Below, piece after piece: positions 24,910 through 34,094 of a stretch of DNA of 64,000 nucleotides. Source of the DNA: an uncultured Clostridia bacterium (GTDB lineage: Bacteria > Bacillota > Clostridia > Oscillospirales > Ruminococcaceae). The notes under the pieces were generated by a model that was not told where the DNA came from, made no database searches, and saw only the letters and a program-made list of their open reading frames with translations. Position 1 is the stretch's first letter. Every line of letters starts with the position of its first letter. The stretch is from positions 1 through 64,000 of the forward strand of contig CALWNN010000038.1 in the NCBI GenBank assembly GCA_944382845.1, read 5' to 3'. The position numbers were made by a program, and so were the translations under genes.

Positions 24910-25522
24910 TTTTAAAACCTCCCTCTCCGTATGCGATCTCATTGTATTTTTTTATCTTTTCGAGAAGAATCTCCAGAGCCTTAGCCCTGTGAGAAACCTT
25001 ATTTTTAAATTCGGCAGTGTGTTCAGCAAAAGTTTTGCCCTCATAAAGGAATATAGGATCATATCCGAATCCGTTTACTCCTCTGGGTTCAAATGTGATT
25101 TCTCCTCTGCATACACCTTTTGCTTCAATGTCGTCTCCAAATTCTGAAATAAAGTGGAGAACGCACACAAATTCCGCTCCGCGTTCACCCTCCGGAATAT
25201 CTCTCATGTTTCTCAAAAGTATCTGATTTCTTCCGTTATCGTCAAGGAAAGGACCTCCGTATCTTGCCGAATATACTCCCGGATCTCCGTCAAGGCTGTC
25301 AACACAGATACCACTGTCGTCAGCAAGAACGCAGCAACCAAGTCTGTCAAAAATAGCCCTTGCTTTTAGTTCGGCGTTTTCTTCAAATGTAAAGGCTGTT
25401 TCATCAACAAAAAGTTCGATGCCGGCTTCACTCTGGGACATGACCTCATATCCGAGAGGAGAAAGAAGCCTTCTGAATTCTTCAATTTTTCCTTCATTAT
25501 TACTTGCAATCACCAGTTCCAT
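24896..25522 (-). CDS. rdgB: XTP/dITP diphosphatase, RdgB/HAM1 family
   Basis: This 208-residue house-cleaning enzyme removes non-canonical purine triphosphates such as dITP and XTP. Signature segments are VIASNNEGKIEEFRRLL, VLADDSGICVDSLDGDPGVYSARY, FGYDPIFLYEGKTFAE and KNKVSHRAKAL. It lies ten bases after ftsY and overlaps yhbY. Confidence 0.95.
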   Translation of the reverse strand: MELVIASNNEGKIEEFRRLLSPLGYEVMSQSEAGIELFVDETAFTFEENAELKARAIFDRLGCCVLADDSGICVDSLDGDPGVYSARYGGPFLDDNGRNQILLRNMRDIPEGERGAEFVCVLHFISEFGDDIEAKGVCRGEITFEPRGVNGFGYDPIFLYEGKTFAEHTAEFKNKVSHRAKALEILLEKIKKYNEIAYGEGGFKNDHN

Positions 25523-25532
25523 ACTCTACTCC

Positions 25533-26438
25533 TTATTCAAACAATGCATTTACAAAATCCTTTGCTACAAAAGGCTGAAGATCGTCTATTTGTTCACCTA
25601 CAGTAACAAGTTTAACCGGTATTTTAAGGTCGTCTGCAATTGAAATAATAATTCCTCCTTTTGCAGTACCGTCAAGCTTGGTCAGGATAATACCGGTAAT
25701 ATCCGCAGCGTCATTAAACTGTTTAGCCTGATTGACTGCGTTCTGACCGGTTGTTGCGTCAAGAGCAAGAAGAACTTCAATAGCACAGTTTTCAGCCTGC
25801 TGATGAACTATTCTGGATATCTTTTTAAGCTCGTCCATCAAATTTTTCTTATTATGGAGTCTGCCTGCGGTATCGCATATAACAACATCGATATTTCGTG
25901 ATTTTGCAGCCTGCAAAGCGTCGAACACCACTGCCGCAGGATCTGAGCCTTCCTTGTGTTTGATAATATCGACTCCTGCTCTGTTGCACCACACTTCAAG
26001 CTGATCGATAGCTGCTGCGCGGAATGTATCTGCCGCTGCAACAAGTACTTTTTTTCCATCGTTTTTCAGTTTGTTAGAAAGCTTTCCGATGGTAGTGGTC
26101 TTTCCTACTCCGTTTACTCCGATAACAAGTATAACGGAAGGAGTTGTAGAAATATCAAGAGGAGTATCCTCGCCAAGCATTTCGGAAATTATATCCTTCA
26201 AAAGCTTTTTGATTTCAGCAGGGTCTTTTATTCCGTTTTCCTTAACCTTTTCTCTGAGCTTATCGCAGATTCTTACAGATGTATTAACTCCTATATCAGA
26301 TGTTATAAGGGTATCTTCAAGCTCTTCAAAAAGCTCTTCATCAATTTTTGTAAATGAATTGAGAAGTCTTTCTATTTTTCCCATCATGGAGTCTTTGGTC
26401 TTTTTAAGACCGTTTTTTAGTTTTTCAAATAATCCCAT
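25533..26438 (-). CDS. ftsY: Signal recognition particle receptor FtsY
   Basis: FtsY docks SRP-ribosome complexes at the membrane. The 301-residue protein is the short NG form without an acidic A domain: an N-terminal helical bundle, then the GTPase with GVNGVGKTTTIGKL (G1), ADTFRAAAIDQLE, CDTAGRLHNK (G3), TKLDGTAKGG (G4) and VGEQIDDLQPF. It follows smc by 20 bases, the classic smc-ftsY linkage of Firmicutes. Confidence 0.97.
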   Translation of the reverse strand: MGLFEKLKNGLKKTKDSMMGKIERLLNSFTKIDEELFEELEDTLITSDIGVNTSVRICDKLREKVKENGIKDPAEIKKLLKDIISEMLGEDTPLDISTTPSVILVIGVNGVGKTTTIGKLSNKLKNDGKKVLVAAADTFRAAAIDQLEVWCNRAGVDIIKHKEGSDPAAVVFDALQAAKSRNIDVVICDTAGRLHNKKNLMDELKKISRIVHQQAENCAIEVLLALDATTGQNAVNQAKQFNDAADITGIILTKLDGTAKGGIIISIADDLKIPVKLVTVGEQIDDLQPFVAKDFVNALFE

Positions 26439-26458
26439 GGCTTGCTCCTTTCAGTAAA

Positions 26459-29400
26459 CTATGACTGTGTTTCGGGAACATCGGACGCATTCATTTTAAG
26501 AAGTCTTGAAACTCCTTTTTCCTGCATTGTAACGCCGTAAAGAACGTCTGCTTCTTCCATTGTTCCCCGTCTGTGAGTTATAAGAATAAACTGGGTAGTA
26601 TCCGTAAAGTTTCTTAAATACTGAGCATATCTTGTGACATTTACGTCGTCAAGAGCTGCTTCTATCTCATCAAGAAGGCAGAATGGAGACGGACGTATTT
26701 TTAATATTGCAAAATAGATACAAATTGCCACAAACGCCTGTTCTCCTCCGGAAAGAAGAGAAAGATTTTTTATTACCTTTCCAGGTGGGGCGACATTTAT
26801 GTCAATACCGCTTTCAAGTACGTTTTCGGGATCTGTAAGGACAAGCTCTCCCTTTCCTCCCCCGAAAAGCTCAGTAAATATGGATTTGAAATTTTCATTT
26901 ATCTTATTGAAGTTGTCTGTGAAAATAGAACGCATATTTTCCGTAAGGTCTGCAATTATTTCTTCAAGCTCAGCCTTTGATTTCAGAACATCCCTGAGCT
27001 GACCCGACATGAATCCGTATCTTTCGGATACCTCTTCATATTCTTCAATCGCCCCAAGGTTTACGTTTCCAAGATTTCTTATTTTTGACTTAATCTCGTT
27101 TAACCGCTTATTTGCGCCGGATACGTCTTCAATATTTTCAGCCAGAGATGAAGCATCCGATCTTGTAAGCTCGTACTGCTCCCAGAGCTGAGCAATTATC
27201 TTATCATAATCATTTTTAATATTGTTTGATTTTTCAGTAGCTCTTGTAATCTCTTTTGAAACGTTTTCCTTTCCCTCGGTCTTTACCTTTTGCTCATGGC
27301 GATAAGCAGCGGCTTTCATGTCCAGATCGTTATATTTAATCTGCTGGGATTTGATTTGTTTATCGTACTCTTCAAAAACGCTGTAAGATCCTTCAAGGCG
27401 TTTTTCGATTTCCGATATTTCCTTATTTTTTAAATCAATTTCCTCTCTTAATCCGCTTATTCTGATCTCAAGTTCATTTTTGCTTTTATCGGAATTTTCT
27501 ACATCCTTTTCTAGTTCATCAAGGCTTTCAGCAATCGCTTGTTTGTCTTTTAGCAGCTCTGCTTCCCTGATTTTAAGCTGAGAAAGTTTTTCCGAAAGCT
27601 GTTGTCTGTCAAGTTTGGTTGTTTCCATTTTGCTCTGAGAACTTTTAACGCTTTCTTCCTTTTCAGAAATTTCATGAGAGATTTCTGAAAGTGTGGAGTT
27701 TGAATTATCAATAATATTATTATTTTCAATTAGCTTCTGTTTAAATCCTTCAAGTCTTGCGTCAAACTCATCAAGGCTGGATTTATACTGCCCGGAAAGC
27801 TCGCAAACACGTTTATATTCAGCTTCAAAGCGTATTTTGTCACCTTTTATTAAGTTTATAAGTTCCTTTTCGCCCTCGATATCAAAGTAAAGCTTCTGGA
27901 CTTCCTGACTTGCACTTTCACATTTTTGCATAAGTTCTTTATTGTCAGCCTTCAGCTTTTTGATACTTGTGTTTATGTCCTCAATCTCATTTTTTCTTGT
28001 AAGAATTCCGGTTGATCTTGAAGAGCTTCCTCCTGTAAAGGAACCGCCTGCATTTATAACCTGACCGTCAAGAGTAACTATACGGAATTTATAACCGTAG
28101 CTTTTTGCAATTATCGTTGCGAAATCAATGTCCTCTGCAATAACGATCCTGCCAAGAAGCTGCTCAACAATATTTTTATATCTTTCATCGGCTCTGACGA
28201 GTCTGCTTGCAATATCAACGAAGCCTTCCTTTTCATCAAGCCCGATTTCACGGAGGGTTGAACCTTTTATTGAAGTGAGAGGCAGGAATGTCGCACGTCC
28301 TGCATTCTGATCTTTAAGGTATCTAATACATCTTTTGGCAACATCCTCATTTTCAACGACAACATTCTGCAAAGCTCCTCCAAGGGCTGTTTCTATTGCA
28401 AGTGAATATTTCGGCTCAACTGAAATTATCTGTGCAACAGAACCGTGAACGCCATTTATCTGTCCTGTCTTAGCTCCTCTAAGGACTTGTCTTACGCTTC
28501 GTGTAAAGCCTTCCATTGAATTTTCAAGGTCGTTCAATATCTGAAGCCTTTGAGAAAGCTCATGGATCTTCATTTCACCCAGGCTTGATGATCTTTTAAG
28601 CTCATCAAGATTTGCAGAGCGTTTTTTATATAAAAGATTAAATCCGGTAAGCTTATTGTTGTGTTCAGTGATTTCCTCTTCAGCCTTATCTATTGCCGCA
28701 GACAGTTCTTTTCTTTCGTTTTCAGCAGCTTCCAGAGATTGTTCGGTTTCTGATTTAAATTCAAAAGCAGATGAAATACTTTCCTCAAGGTCGCTTATAA
28801 CGTTTTTGGAGTTTTCGACCTTGTATAAAAGCTCCGACTTTTTGATGTAAAGCTCGTTAAGTTCGGAATTGATTTCAAAAACGTTTTTATCAAACTCATC
28901 TGACTTCTGGGATAGATTTTCAAGGCTTTCATGAGTCCGGATTATCTCCCGGGAAATGGCGTCTATTTCCTTCTGATTATTTTCTGAAAGCTCTGTTTTT
29001 TCCTCAATTTCTTTTCTTATTCGCTCCTTGGAATGTTCGTTCTGCGCAATTGAAAGCTCAATCGATTCAATTGAATTTTCAATATGCTTTATATCATTTT
29101 CAAGTACGGCAATCTGAGATGAAGCGGTAGTGTTGTCAAGCTCAAGCTGATGCACCTTGTCCTTTACAGCTTCAATATTCTCAGTGGTTTTCGCCCTGTC
29201 CGCATAGCACTGCTCAATAAGTTCTTCAATCTCATCAAGCTCCCTTGAAAGGTTTTCATACTCGCCGTTTAAGACCAAAAGCTTGTCATCAATTTCGGTT
29301 ACCATTGATGTAAGCTCGTCCAGCTTCCTCACCCAGAGAGAAATTTCAAGACCTCGTTTTTCATTGTCAAGCTCTCTGAATTTCTTTGCCTTTTCACTTT

Positions 29401-30022
29401 GAATCCTTAACGGTTCAACTCTTGATTCAAGCTCTGAAATTATATCGGTAAGTCGTAAAATATTTTCTTCGGCAGCGCCAAGACGTCTTTCGGCTTCAGC
29501 TTTTTTATATTTGAATTTTGAAATTCCTGCAGCCTCTTCAAATATTTCTCTTCTGTCGGAAGATTTTCCCGAAACGATTTCAGCGATTCTTCCCTGCCCG
29601 ATTATTGAATATCCGTCTTTTCCAAGACCTGTGTCCATCAATAGTTCGGAAATGTCTTTAAGTCTGACTCCCGCTCCGTTTATCATATACTCGCTGTCGC
29701 CGTTTCTGTAAAGCTTTCTCGAAACGGAAACAATATCGCTTTCAACGTCAAGAGCTCTGTCGGAGTTATCTATATTCAGTGTAACTTGTGCAAAGCCGAC
29801 TGCTTTTCTTTTTTCGGTGCCTGAAAAAATAACATCCTCCATTTTTGAGCCTCTGAGATTTTTGGTAGACTGTTCCCCCATTACCCACCTCATAGCGTCG
29901 CCGATGTTACTTTTTCCGGAGCCGTTGGGACCTACGACAGCCGTAAGTCCTTTATCAAATTCAAGCTTATATTTATCGGGAAAGGATTTGAATCCTTGTA
30001 ATTCAAGTGATTTTAAGTACAT
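26459..30022 (-). CDS. smc: Chromosome partition protein SMC
   Basis: A full-length 1187-residue SMC, the ATPase of the condensin-like complex with ScpA and ScpB (not in this window). The N-terminal head has Walker A GPNGSGKSNIGDAMRWV. Long coiled coils flank the hinge (about residues 515-650), which contains GVHGSVAQII and GRATFLPL. The C-terminal head has the ABC signature LSGGEQAFVAICI and Walker B FCLLDEIEAALDDVNV. It starts three bases after the radical SAM gene and is followed by ftsY. Confidence 0.97.
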   Translation of the reverse strand: MYLKSLELQGFKSFPDKYKLEFDKGLTAVVGPNGSGKSNIGDAMRWVMGEQSTKNLRGSKMEDVIFSGTEKRKAVGFAQVTLNIDNSDRALDVESDIVSVSRKLYRNGDSEYMINGAGVRLKDISELLMDTGLGKDGYSIIGQGRIAEIVSGKSSDRREIFEEAAGISKFKYKKAEAERRLGAAEENILRLTDIISELESRVEPLRIQSEKAKKFRELDNEKRGLEISLWVRKLDELTSMVTEIDDKLLVLNGEYENLSRELDEIEELIEQCYADRAKTTENIEAVKDKVHQLELDNTTASSQIAVLENDIKHIENSIESIELSIAQNEHSKERIRKEIEEKTELSENNQKEIDAISREIIRTHESLENLSQKSDEFDKNVFEINSELNELYIKKSELLYKVENSKNVISDLEESISSAFEFKSETEQSLEAAENERKELSAAIDKAEEEITEHNNKLTGFNLLYKKRSANLDELKRSSSLGEMKIHELSQRLQILNDLENSMEGFTRSVRQVLRGAKTGQINGVHGSVAQIISVEPKYSLAIETALGGALQNVVVENEDVAKRCIRYLKDQNAGRATFLPLTSIKGSTLREIGLDEKEGFVDIASRLVRADERYKNIVEQLLGRIVIAEDIDFATIIAKSYGYKFRIVTLDGQVINAGGSFTGGSSSRSTGILTRKNEIEDINTSIKKLKADNKELMQKCESASQEVQKLYFDIEGEKELINLIKGDKIRFEAEYKRVCELSGQYKSSLDEFDARLEGFKQKLIENNNIIDNSNSTLSEISHEISEKEESVKSSQSKMETTKLDRQQLSEKLSQLKIREAELLKDKQAIAESLDELEKDVENSDKSKNELEIRISGLREEIDLKNKEISEIEKRLEGSYSVFEEYDKQIKSQQIKYNDLDMKAAAYRHEQKVKTEGKENVSKEITRATEKSNNIKNDYDKIIAQLWEQYELTRSDASSLAENIEDVSGANKRLNEIKSKIRNLGNVNLGAIEEYEEVSERYGFMSGQLRDVLKSKAELEEIIADLTENMRSIFTDNFNKINENFKSIFTELFGGGKGELVLTDPENVLESGIDINVAPPGKVIKNLSLLSGGEQAFVAICIYFAILKIRPSPFCLLDEIEAALDDVNVTRYAQYLRNFTDTTQFILITHRRGTMEEADVLYGVTMQEKGVSRLLKMNASDVPETQS

Positions 30023-30025
30023 TTT

Positions 30026-31024
30026 CTACCCCTTTAGCATGATATCGTTTTTTCCGATTTCCTTATCGGGAATTATTTTCATTCTGATACCCTTTCTCAG
30101 AAGTTTATCATAATTTGACCTTTTATGTCCTATCGCAGCGCTTACGCTTGAAGGTGAAGTTACAAAAGTTACCTCTCCGCCGCGTATATCATTGTCCGAA
30201 AGTATCTGATTGATTTTTCTGAGGAATATCTCGCTCCGGCACAATTCTTTAAATGCAGGGTGATAAAAACCTCCGACGATATCCTTTTCAACAAGTTCGG
30301 AAGCATGAAGTCCGCATTTTATAACTCTTATACCTTGCTTTTCAAATTTTTCAAGAAACAATGAACACATTTCAACAACCCTATCAAAGTCGAATGTTTT
30401 ATATTCACCTGACTTATAAAGCTCAGCGAGTTTTGTTCCATTTAAAATAACAGTTGGATAAATTCTCACCGTGTCCGGAGCAATTGAAATTATCCTGTCT
30501 ACTGTTTCAAACTCGTCCTGCTCATCACTTTTATAAAGCCCAACCATCATTTGAAGTCCAAGTTCAAATCCGTATTCCTTAATAAGACAGGCTGCATTAA
30601 CTACGTCTGAAGCTGTATGACCTCTTTCATTTGCAGCAAGCACCTTATCGGACATTGACTGTGCTCCGAGTTCGATAGCGGTAACGTTATAGCTTTTTAA
30701 AAGGTCGAGTATTTCCGGGGAAATACAGTCGGGACGTGTAGAGCATCTAATACCTTTAAATCCTGTTTCTCCCACAAACTCCCTTGCAGCTTCCAGAAGA
30801 GATATCATATAGCTTTTTTCAATTGCGGTAAAACTACCCCCAAAAAAGGCAATCTCGCAGTTTTTTTTATCACTTACCTCATCAAGGGCTTTTTTACATA
30901 TCTCTCTGACATCATTGCCTGTAGGAATTTCACTTTTCCCGCTTATTGTGCGTTGATTACAGAAGGCGCACATATGAGGGCAGCCAACATGAGGAACAAA
31001 AATGGAAATATTAGAATGTTTCAT
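30026..31024 (-). CDS. Elp3-like radical SAM protein without acetyltransferase domain
   Basis: A 332-residue radical SAM protein. The N-terminal cysteines CPHMCAFC form a C-x3-C-x2-C [4Fe-4S] motif, followed by IAFFGGSFTAI (the GGE-like motif), IRCSTRPDCI, and VTAIELGAQSMSD, all as in the Elp3 group. The C-terminal part is short and lacks the GNAT domain of true Elp3. Homologues commonly sit between rnc and smc in Clostridia. The substrate is unknown; a tRNA modification is a reasonable guess from the family. The start overlaps rnc by 14 bases. Confidence 0.85.
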   Translation of the reverse strand: MKHSNISIFVPHVGCPHMCAFCNQRTISGKSEIPTGNDVREICKKALDEVSDKKNCEIAFFGGSFTAIEKSYMISLLEAAREFVGETGFKGIRCSTRPDCISPEILDLLKSYNVTAIELGAQSMSDKVLAANERGHTASDVVNAACLIKEYGFELGLQMMVGLYKSDEQDEFETVDRIISIAPDTVRIYPTVILNGTKLAELYKSGEYKTFDFDRVVEMCSLFLEKFEKQGIRVIKCGLHASELVEKDIVGGFYHPAFKELCRSEIFLRKINQILSDNDIRGGEVTFVTSPSSVSAAIGHKRSNYDKLLRKGIRMKIIPDKEIGKNDIMLKG

Positions 31025-31709
31025 AACCCATAAGCTCCAATGCCTCCTTTGCAGCCATTTGCTCAGCCTGCTTTTTGGAGTGTCCTTTTCCCTCTCCTAT
31101 GACATTTGAATTAAGTTTGACCTGAATGGTAAATTCCTTATTATGATCCGGGCCTGATTCTGATTTGAGAAAATACTCTATTTTTTCCTCAGGATTTCTC
31201 TGAATGATCTCCTGCAAAACCGTTTTATAGTCGCTTCTTGCAGATTTAAAAGCAGTAATATCATCCGGAATAAATCCAAGAACGAACTTTGTTGCGGCTT
31301 CTATTCCTCCGTCAAGGTAGACTGCAGCGATCACCGCTTCAAAAGCGTCTGCGAGTATAGATGGGCGGTTTCTTCCTCCGGTATTTTCCTCACCCTTTCC
31401 AAGCATTATATAGTCGCTCAGGTTTATTTTCTTTGAAAACTCATAAAGCGAGCTTTCACAGACAAGGCTTGCTCTGACCTTTGTAAGCTGACCCTCGGGA
31501 AGATTTGTATAATTTTCAAAGAGATAGTCTGAAACAACTATAGAAAGCACAGAATCCCCTAAAAACTCAAGTCTTTCATTTGATCTTCTGTGTTTTTTAT
31601 TTTCATTTGCAAATGAGGAATGAGACAAAGCCTCGTAAAGAAGCTTCTGATCCTTGAATTTATAACCAATTATCTCTTCAAAGCTGTTTAAATCTGAATT
31701 TATGCACAT
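31011..31709 (-). CDS. rnc: Ribonuclease III
   Basis: RNase III cleaves double-stranded RNA in rRNA and mRNA processing. In 232 residues the catalytic domain has the signature ERLEFLGDSVLSIVVSDYLF and the second metal site DAFEAVIAAVYLDGG. The C-terminal double-stranded RNA-binding domain (about 155-230) ends in GEGKGHSKKQAEQMAAKEAL. It follows plsX by 19 bases; acpP, often between them in Firmicutes, is missing here. Confidence 0.97.
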   Translation of the reverse strand: MCINSDLNSFEEIIGYKFKDQKLLYEALSHSSFANENKKHRRSNERLEFLGDSVLSIVVSDYLFENYTNLPEGQLTKVRASLVCESSLYEFSKKINLSDYIMLGKGEENTGGRNRPSILADAFEAVIAAVYLDGGIEAATKFVLGFIPDDITAFKSARSDYKTVLQEIIQRNPEEKIEYFLKSESGPDHNKEFTIQVKLNSNVIGEGKGHSKKQAEQMAAKEALELMGYETF

Positions 31710-31728
31710 TTTAATTACCTTTCACAAA

Positions 31729-32733
31729 TTACTGCTGTTTTGGTTTGACAGATGAAATTGCCTTTTCCATTTCTTCTATCGCACCTGAAGATGTAAATTT
31801 ATAAGCTTGTCTGATAGCATTATAGAATGCGTTTGCGTTTGAGCTTCCGTGAGCCTTTATCACAGGCTTTGCAGTTCCAAGAAGCGGCGATCCGCCGTAT
31901 TCCGAGTAGTCCATTCTCTTTCTGAACGCTTTGACTTTTTTTAGTATCAGCAAAGCTGCAAGTTTGGAAAGCGCTCCGTCAAGCAGGATTCCCTTTAGCT
32001 CTCTCGACATGAATTTTCCCATACCCTCGTAAAGCTTAAGAAGCATATTCCCCACATACCCGTCAGCTACAACAACGTCCGCTGCTCCTGTAGGAAGATC
32101 TCTTGCTTCAATATTTCCGCTAAAATTTACGGGAGTTTCTTTCAAGAGCCTATATGTTTCAAGCTCAAGCTCTCTTCCCTTTGATTCTTCAGCTCCTATA
32201 TTCGCAAGTGAAACAACAGGATTTTCAACCCCCATGATCTTATTCATGTATGCGCTTCCCATAATAGCCCACTGCTGGAGCATTTCAGGGCGGCAGTCTG
32301 TGTTTGCTCCTGCGTCAAGGAGCATGAACGGAGTAGTAGATGTTGGAAGAACAGGTGCAAGAGCCGCTCTTTTTACGCCCTTGATACGCTTAACGATAAA
32401 AGTTCCGCCTACAACAAGAGCCCCTGTTGAGCCTGCCGAAAGAAAAGCGTCGCCTTCTCCGTCTGCAAGCATTTTCATACCGACTGCCATTGAGCAGTCC
32501 TTTTTTGTTTTTATAATATCTGTAGGCGCTTCGCAAACATCGATAACTGTATCAGCTTGTCTGATATTAAGAGCTGAAATAATGATATTATTGTCCTCTG
32601 CGCATTTTTTTATTTTAGTTTCATCACCTACAAGAGTTATATCTACGTCAAAATCACTCTTTGCCCTTACTGCGCCCTTAATAACTTCAAGTGGAGCGTT
32701 ATCTCCTCCGAAAGCGTCAATTACTATGTTCAT
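31729..32733 (-). CDS. plsX: Phosphate acyltransferase PlsX
   Basis: PlsX turns acyl-ACP into acyl-phosphate at the membrane for phospholipid synthesis. The 334-residue protein begins MNIVIDAFGGDNAPLEVIKG, and carries DAFLSAGSTGALVVGG, LLDAGANTDCRPE, NIGAEESKG and SEYGGSPLLGTAKPVIKAHGSS, all diagnostic. It lies 41 bases after trmFO and 19 before rnc. Confidence 0.96.
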   Translation of the reverse strand: MNIVIDAFGGDNAPLEVIKGAVRAKSDFDVDITLVGDETKIKKCAEDNNIIISALNIRQADTVIDVCEAPTDIIKTKKDCSMAVGMKMLADGEGDAFLSAGSTGALVVGGTFIVKRIKGVKRAALAPVLPTSTTPFMLLDAGANTDCRPEMLQQWAIMGSAYMNKIMGVENPVVSLANIGAEESKGRELELETYRLLKETPVNFSGNIEARDLPTGAADVVVADGYVGNMLLKLYEGMGKFMSRELKGILLDGALSKLAALLILKKVKAFRKRMDYSEYGGSPLLGTAKPVIKAHGSSNANAFYNAIRQAYKFTSSGAIEEMEKAISSVKPKQQ

Positions 32734-32774
32734 AAAACCGCTCCTTTCACAGTTTACGGCTTATATCAAGTCGT

Positions 32775-34094
32775 TTAAAGATTTTTTATAAACTCATCAA
32801 GGTCACAAAGTCCTCTCTGAGCAATTTTTTCGTAACGCAATTTCTTATCTCTTATTTTTTCCTGAAGTTCAGGAAGAATTCCCATATTACAGCCCATTGG
32901 CTGAAAATTTGTTACAGTCTCATCGCTTATGTATTTTGACAAAGCCCCAAGCATGGTTGTCCCGGGAAGCTTAACAATATCCTCTCCACGAATTTTTCTT
33001 GCAAGTGAAAGACCTGCAAAGATTCCGCTGGCAGCAGATTCAATATAGCCCTCAACCCCGGTTATCTGGCCTGCAAAATAAATGCTTTCGGACTTTTTCA
33101 GCCTGAAATTTTCATCAAGAAGCTTTGGAGAGTCAATAAAAGTATTTCTGTGCATTACGCCGTACCTTACAAACTCAGCATTCTCAAGTCCTGTAATAAG
33201 AGAAAATACACGTTTTTGTTCCCCGAATTTAAGGTTTGTCTGAAAGCCAACAAGGTTATAAAGAGTGCCCTTTGAATTTTCTGCTCTAAGCTGAACCACT
33301 GCATAAGGACGTCTGCCTGTTCTCGGATCAATAAGTCCCACAGGCTTTAATGGACCAAATCTCATAGTGTCCTCGCCTCTTTTTGCAAGAACTTCAATCG
33401 GCATACAACCCTCATAGACCTTAAAGCCGTCCTTTGAGAAATGCTCTTTATCAAAATCGTGAAGAGGGGCAGACTCTGCATTTACAAGCGCATCATAAAA
33501 TCGGAGATATTCCTCCTTATTCATCGGACAGTTTATATAATCAGCCTCTCCTCTGTCGTACCTTGAAGCGAAGAAAACAAGCTCTTTATTTAAGCTTTCA
33601 AATGTAACGATAGGTGCGGCTGCATCATGAAAACTAAGGTAATCACCGCAAAGCTCTTTTATACTTTCAGCAAGCTTTCCTCTTGTGAGAGGTCCTGTTG
33701 CGACAACCACATTTTCATCTGTAGGTATGGTTGTTGCTTCCTCGGATATAAGAGTTATACGTGGATTGTTTTTGATTTCTTCCGTTACAAGGTCAGAAAA
33801 AAGCTCTCTGTCAACGGCAAGCGCACCGCCTGCGGATACCCTTGACTTTTCGGCACATTTCATTGTTAAAGAGCCAAGTCTTCTCATTTCCTCCTTTAAC
33901 ATTCCCGCAGCAGAGCCTATCCTTTCAGCCTTCAGGGAATTTGAACATACCAACTCAGCAAGACCTTTATATTTATGAGCAGGAGAAAATTTCAGGGGCT
34001 TCATCTCAACAAGCTCAGTATCGATCCCTGCATTGGCAAGCTGCCATGCTGCCTCACAGCCGGCAAGACCTCCGCCTATTACCTTAGCTCTCAT
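32775..34094 (-). CDS. trmFO: Methylenetetrahydrofolate-tRNA-(uracil-5-)-methyltransferase TrmFO
   Basis: TrmFO uses methylene-THF and FAD to methylate U54 of tRNA. The 439-residue protein starts with the FAD motif RAKVIGGGLAGCEAAWQLA, then SPAHKYKGLAELVCSNSLKA, CPMNKEEY, and the C-terminal FAGQITGVEGYIESAASG, all typical. ATG at 34094 is chosen since AGAGGA lies eight bases before it and the FAD motif begins there. It overlaps the end of topA by 11 bases, a linkage common in Firmicutes. Confidence 0.95.
   Translation of the reverse strand: MRAKVIGGGLAGCEAAWQLANAGIDTELVEMKPLKFSPAHKYKGLAELVCSNSLKAERIGSAAGMLKEEMRRLGSLTMKCAEKSRVSAGGALAVDRELFSDLVTEEIKNNPRITLISEEATTIPTDENVVVATGPLTRGKLAESIKELCGDYLSFHDAAAPIVTFESLNKELVFFASRYDRGEADYINCPMNKEEYLRFYDALVNAESAPLHDFDKEHFSKDGFKVYEGCMPIEVLAKRGEDTMRFGPLKPVGLIDPRTGRRPYAVVQLRAENSKGTLYNLVGFQTNLKFGEQKRVFSLITGLENAEFVRYGVMHRNTFIDSPKLLDENFRLKKSESIYFAGQITGVEGYIESAASGIFAGLSLARKIRGEDIVKLPGTTMLGALSKYISDETVTNFQPMGCNMGILPELQEKIRDKKLRYEKIAQRGLCDLDEFIKNL

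Noticed and set aside
26799-29711. Several plus-strand reading frames of 60-67 residues inside the smc gene
   Set aside because: They lie opposite a full-length SMC with all motifs, have serine- and leucine-rich mirror composition, and no ribosome binding sites.
32234-32791. 185-residue plus-strand frame opposite plsX
   Set aside because: PlsX is complete and conserved on the other strand; the opposite frame is a mirror product.
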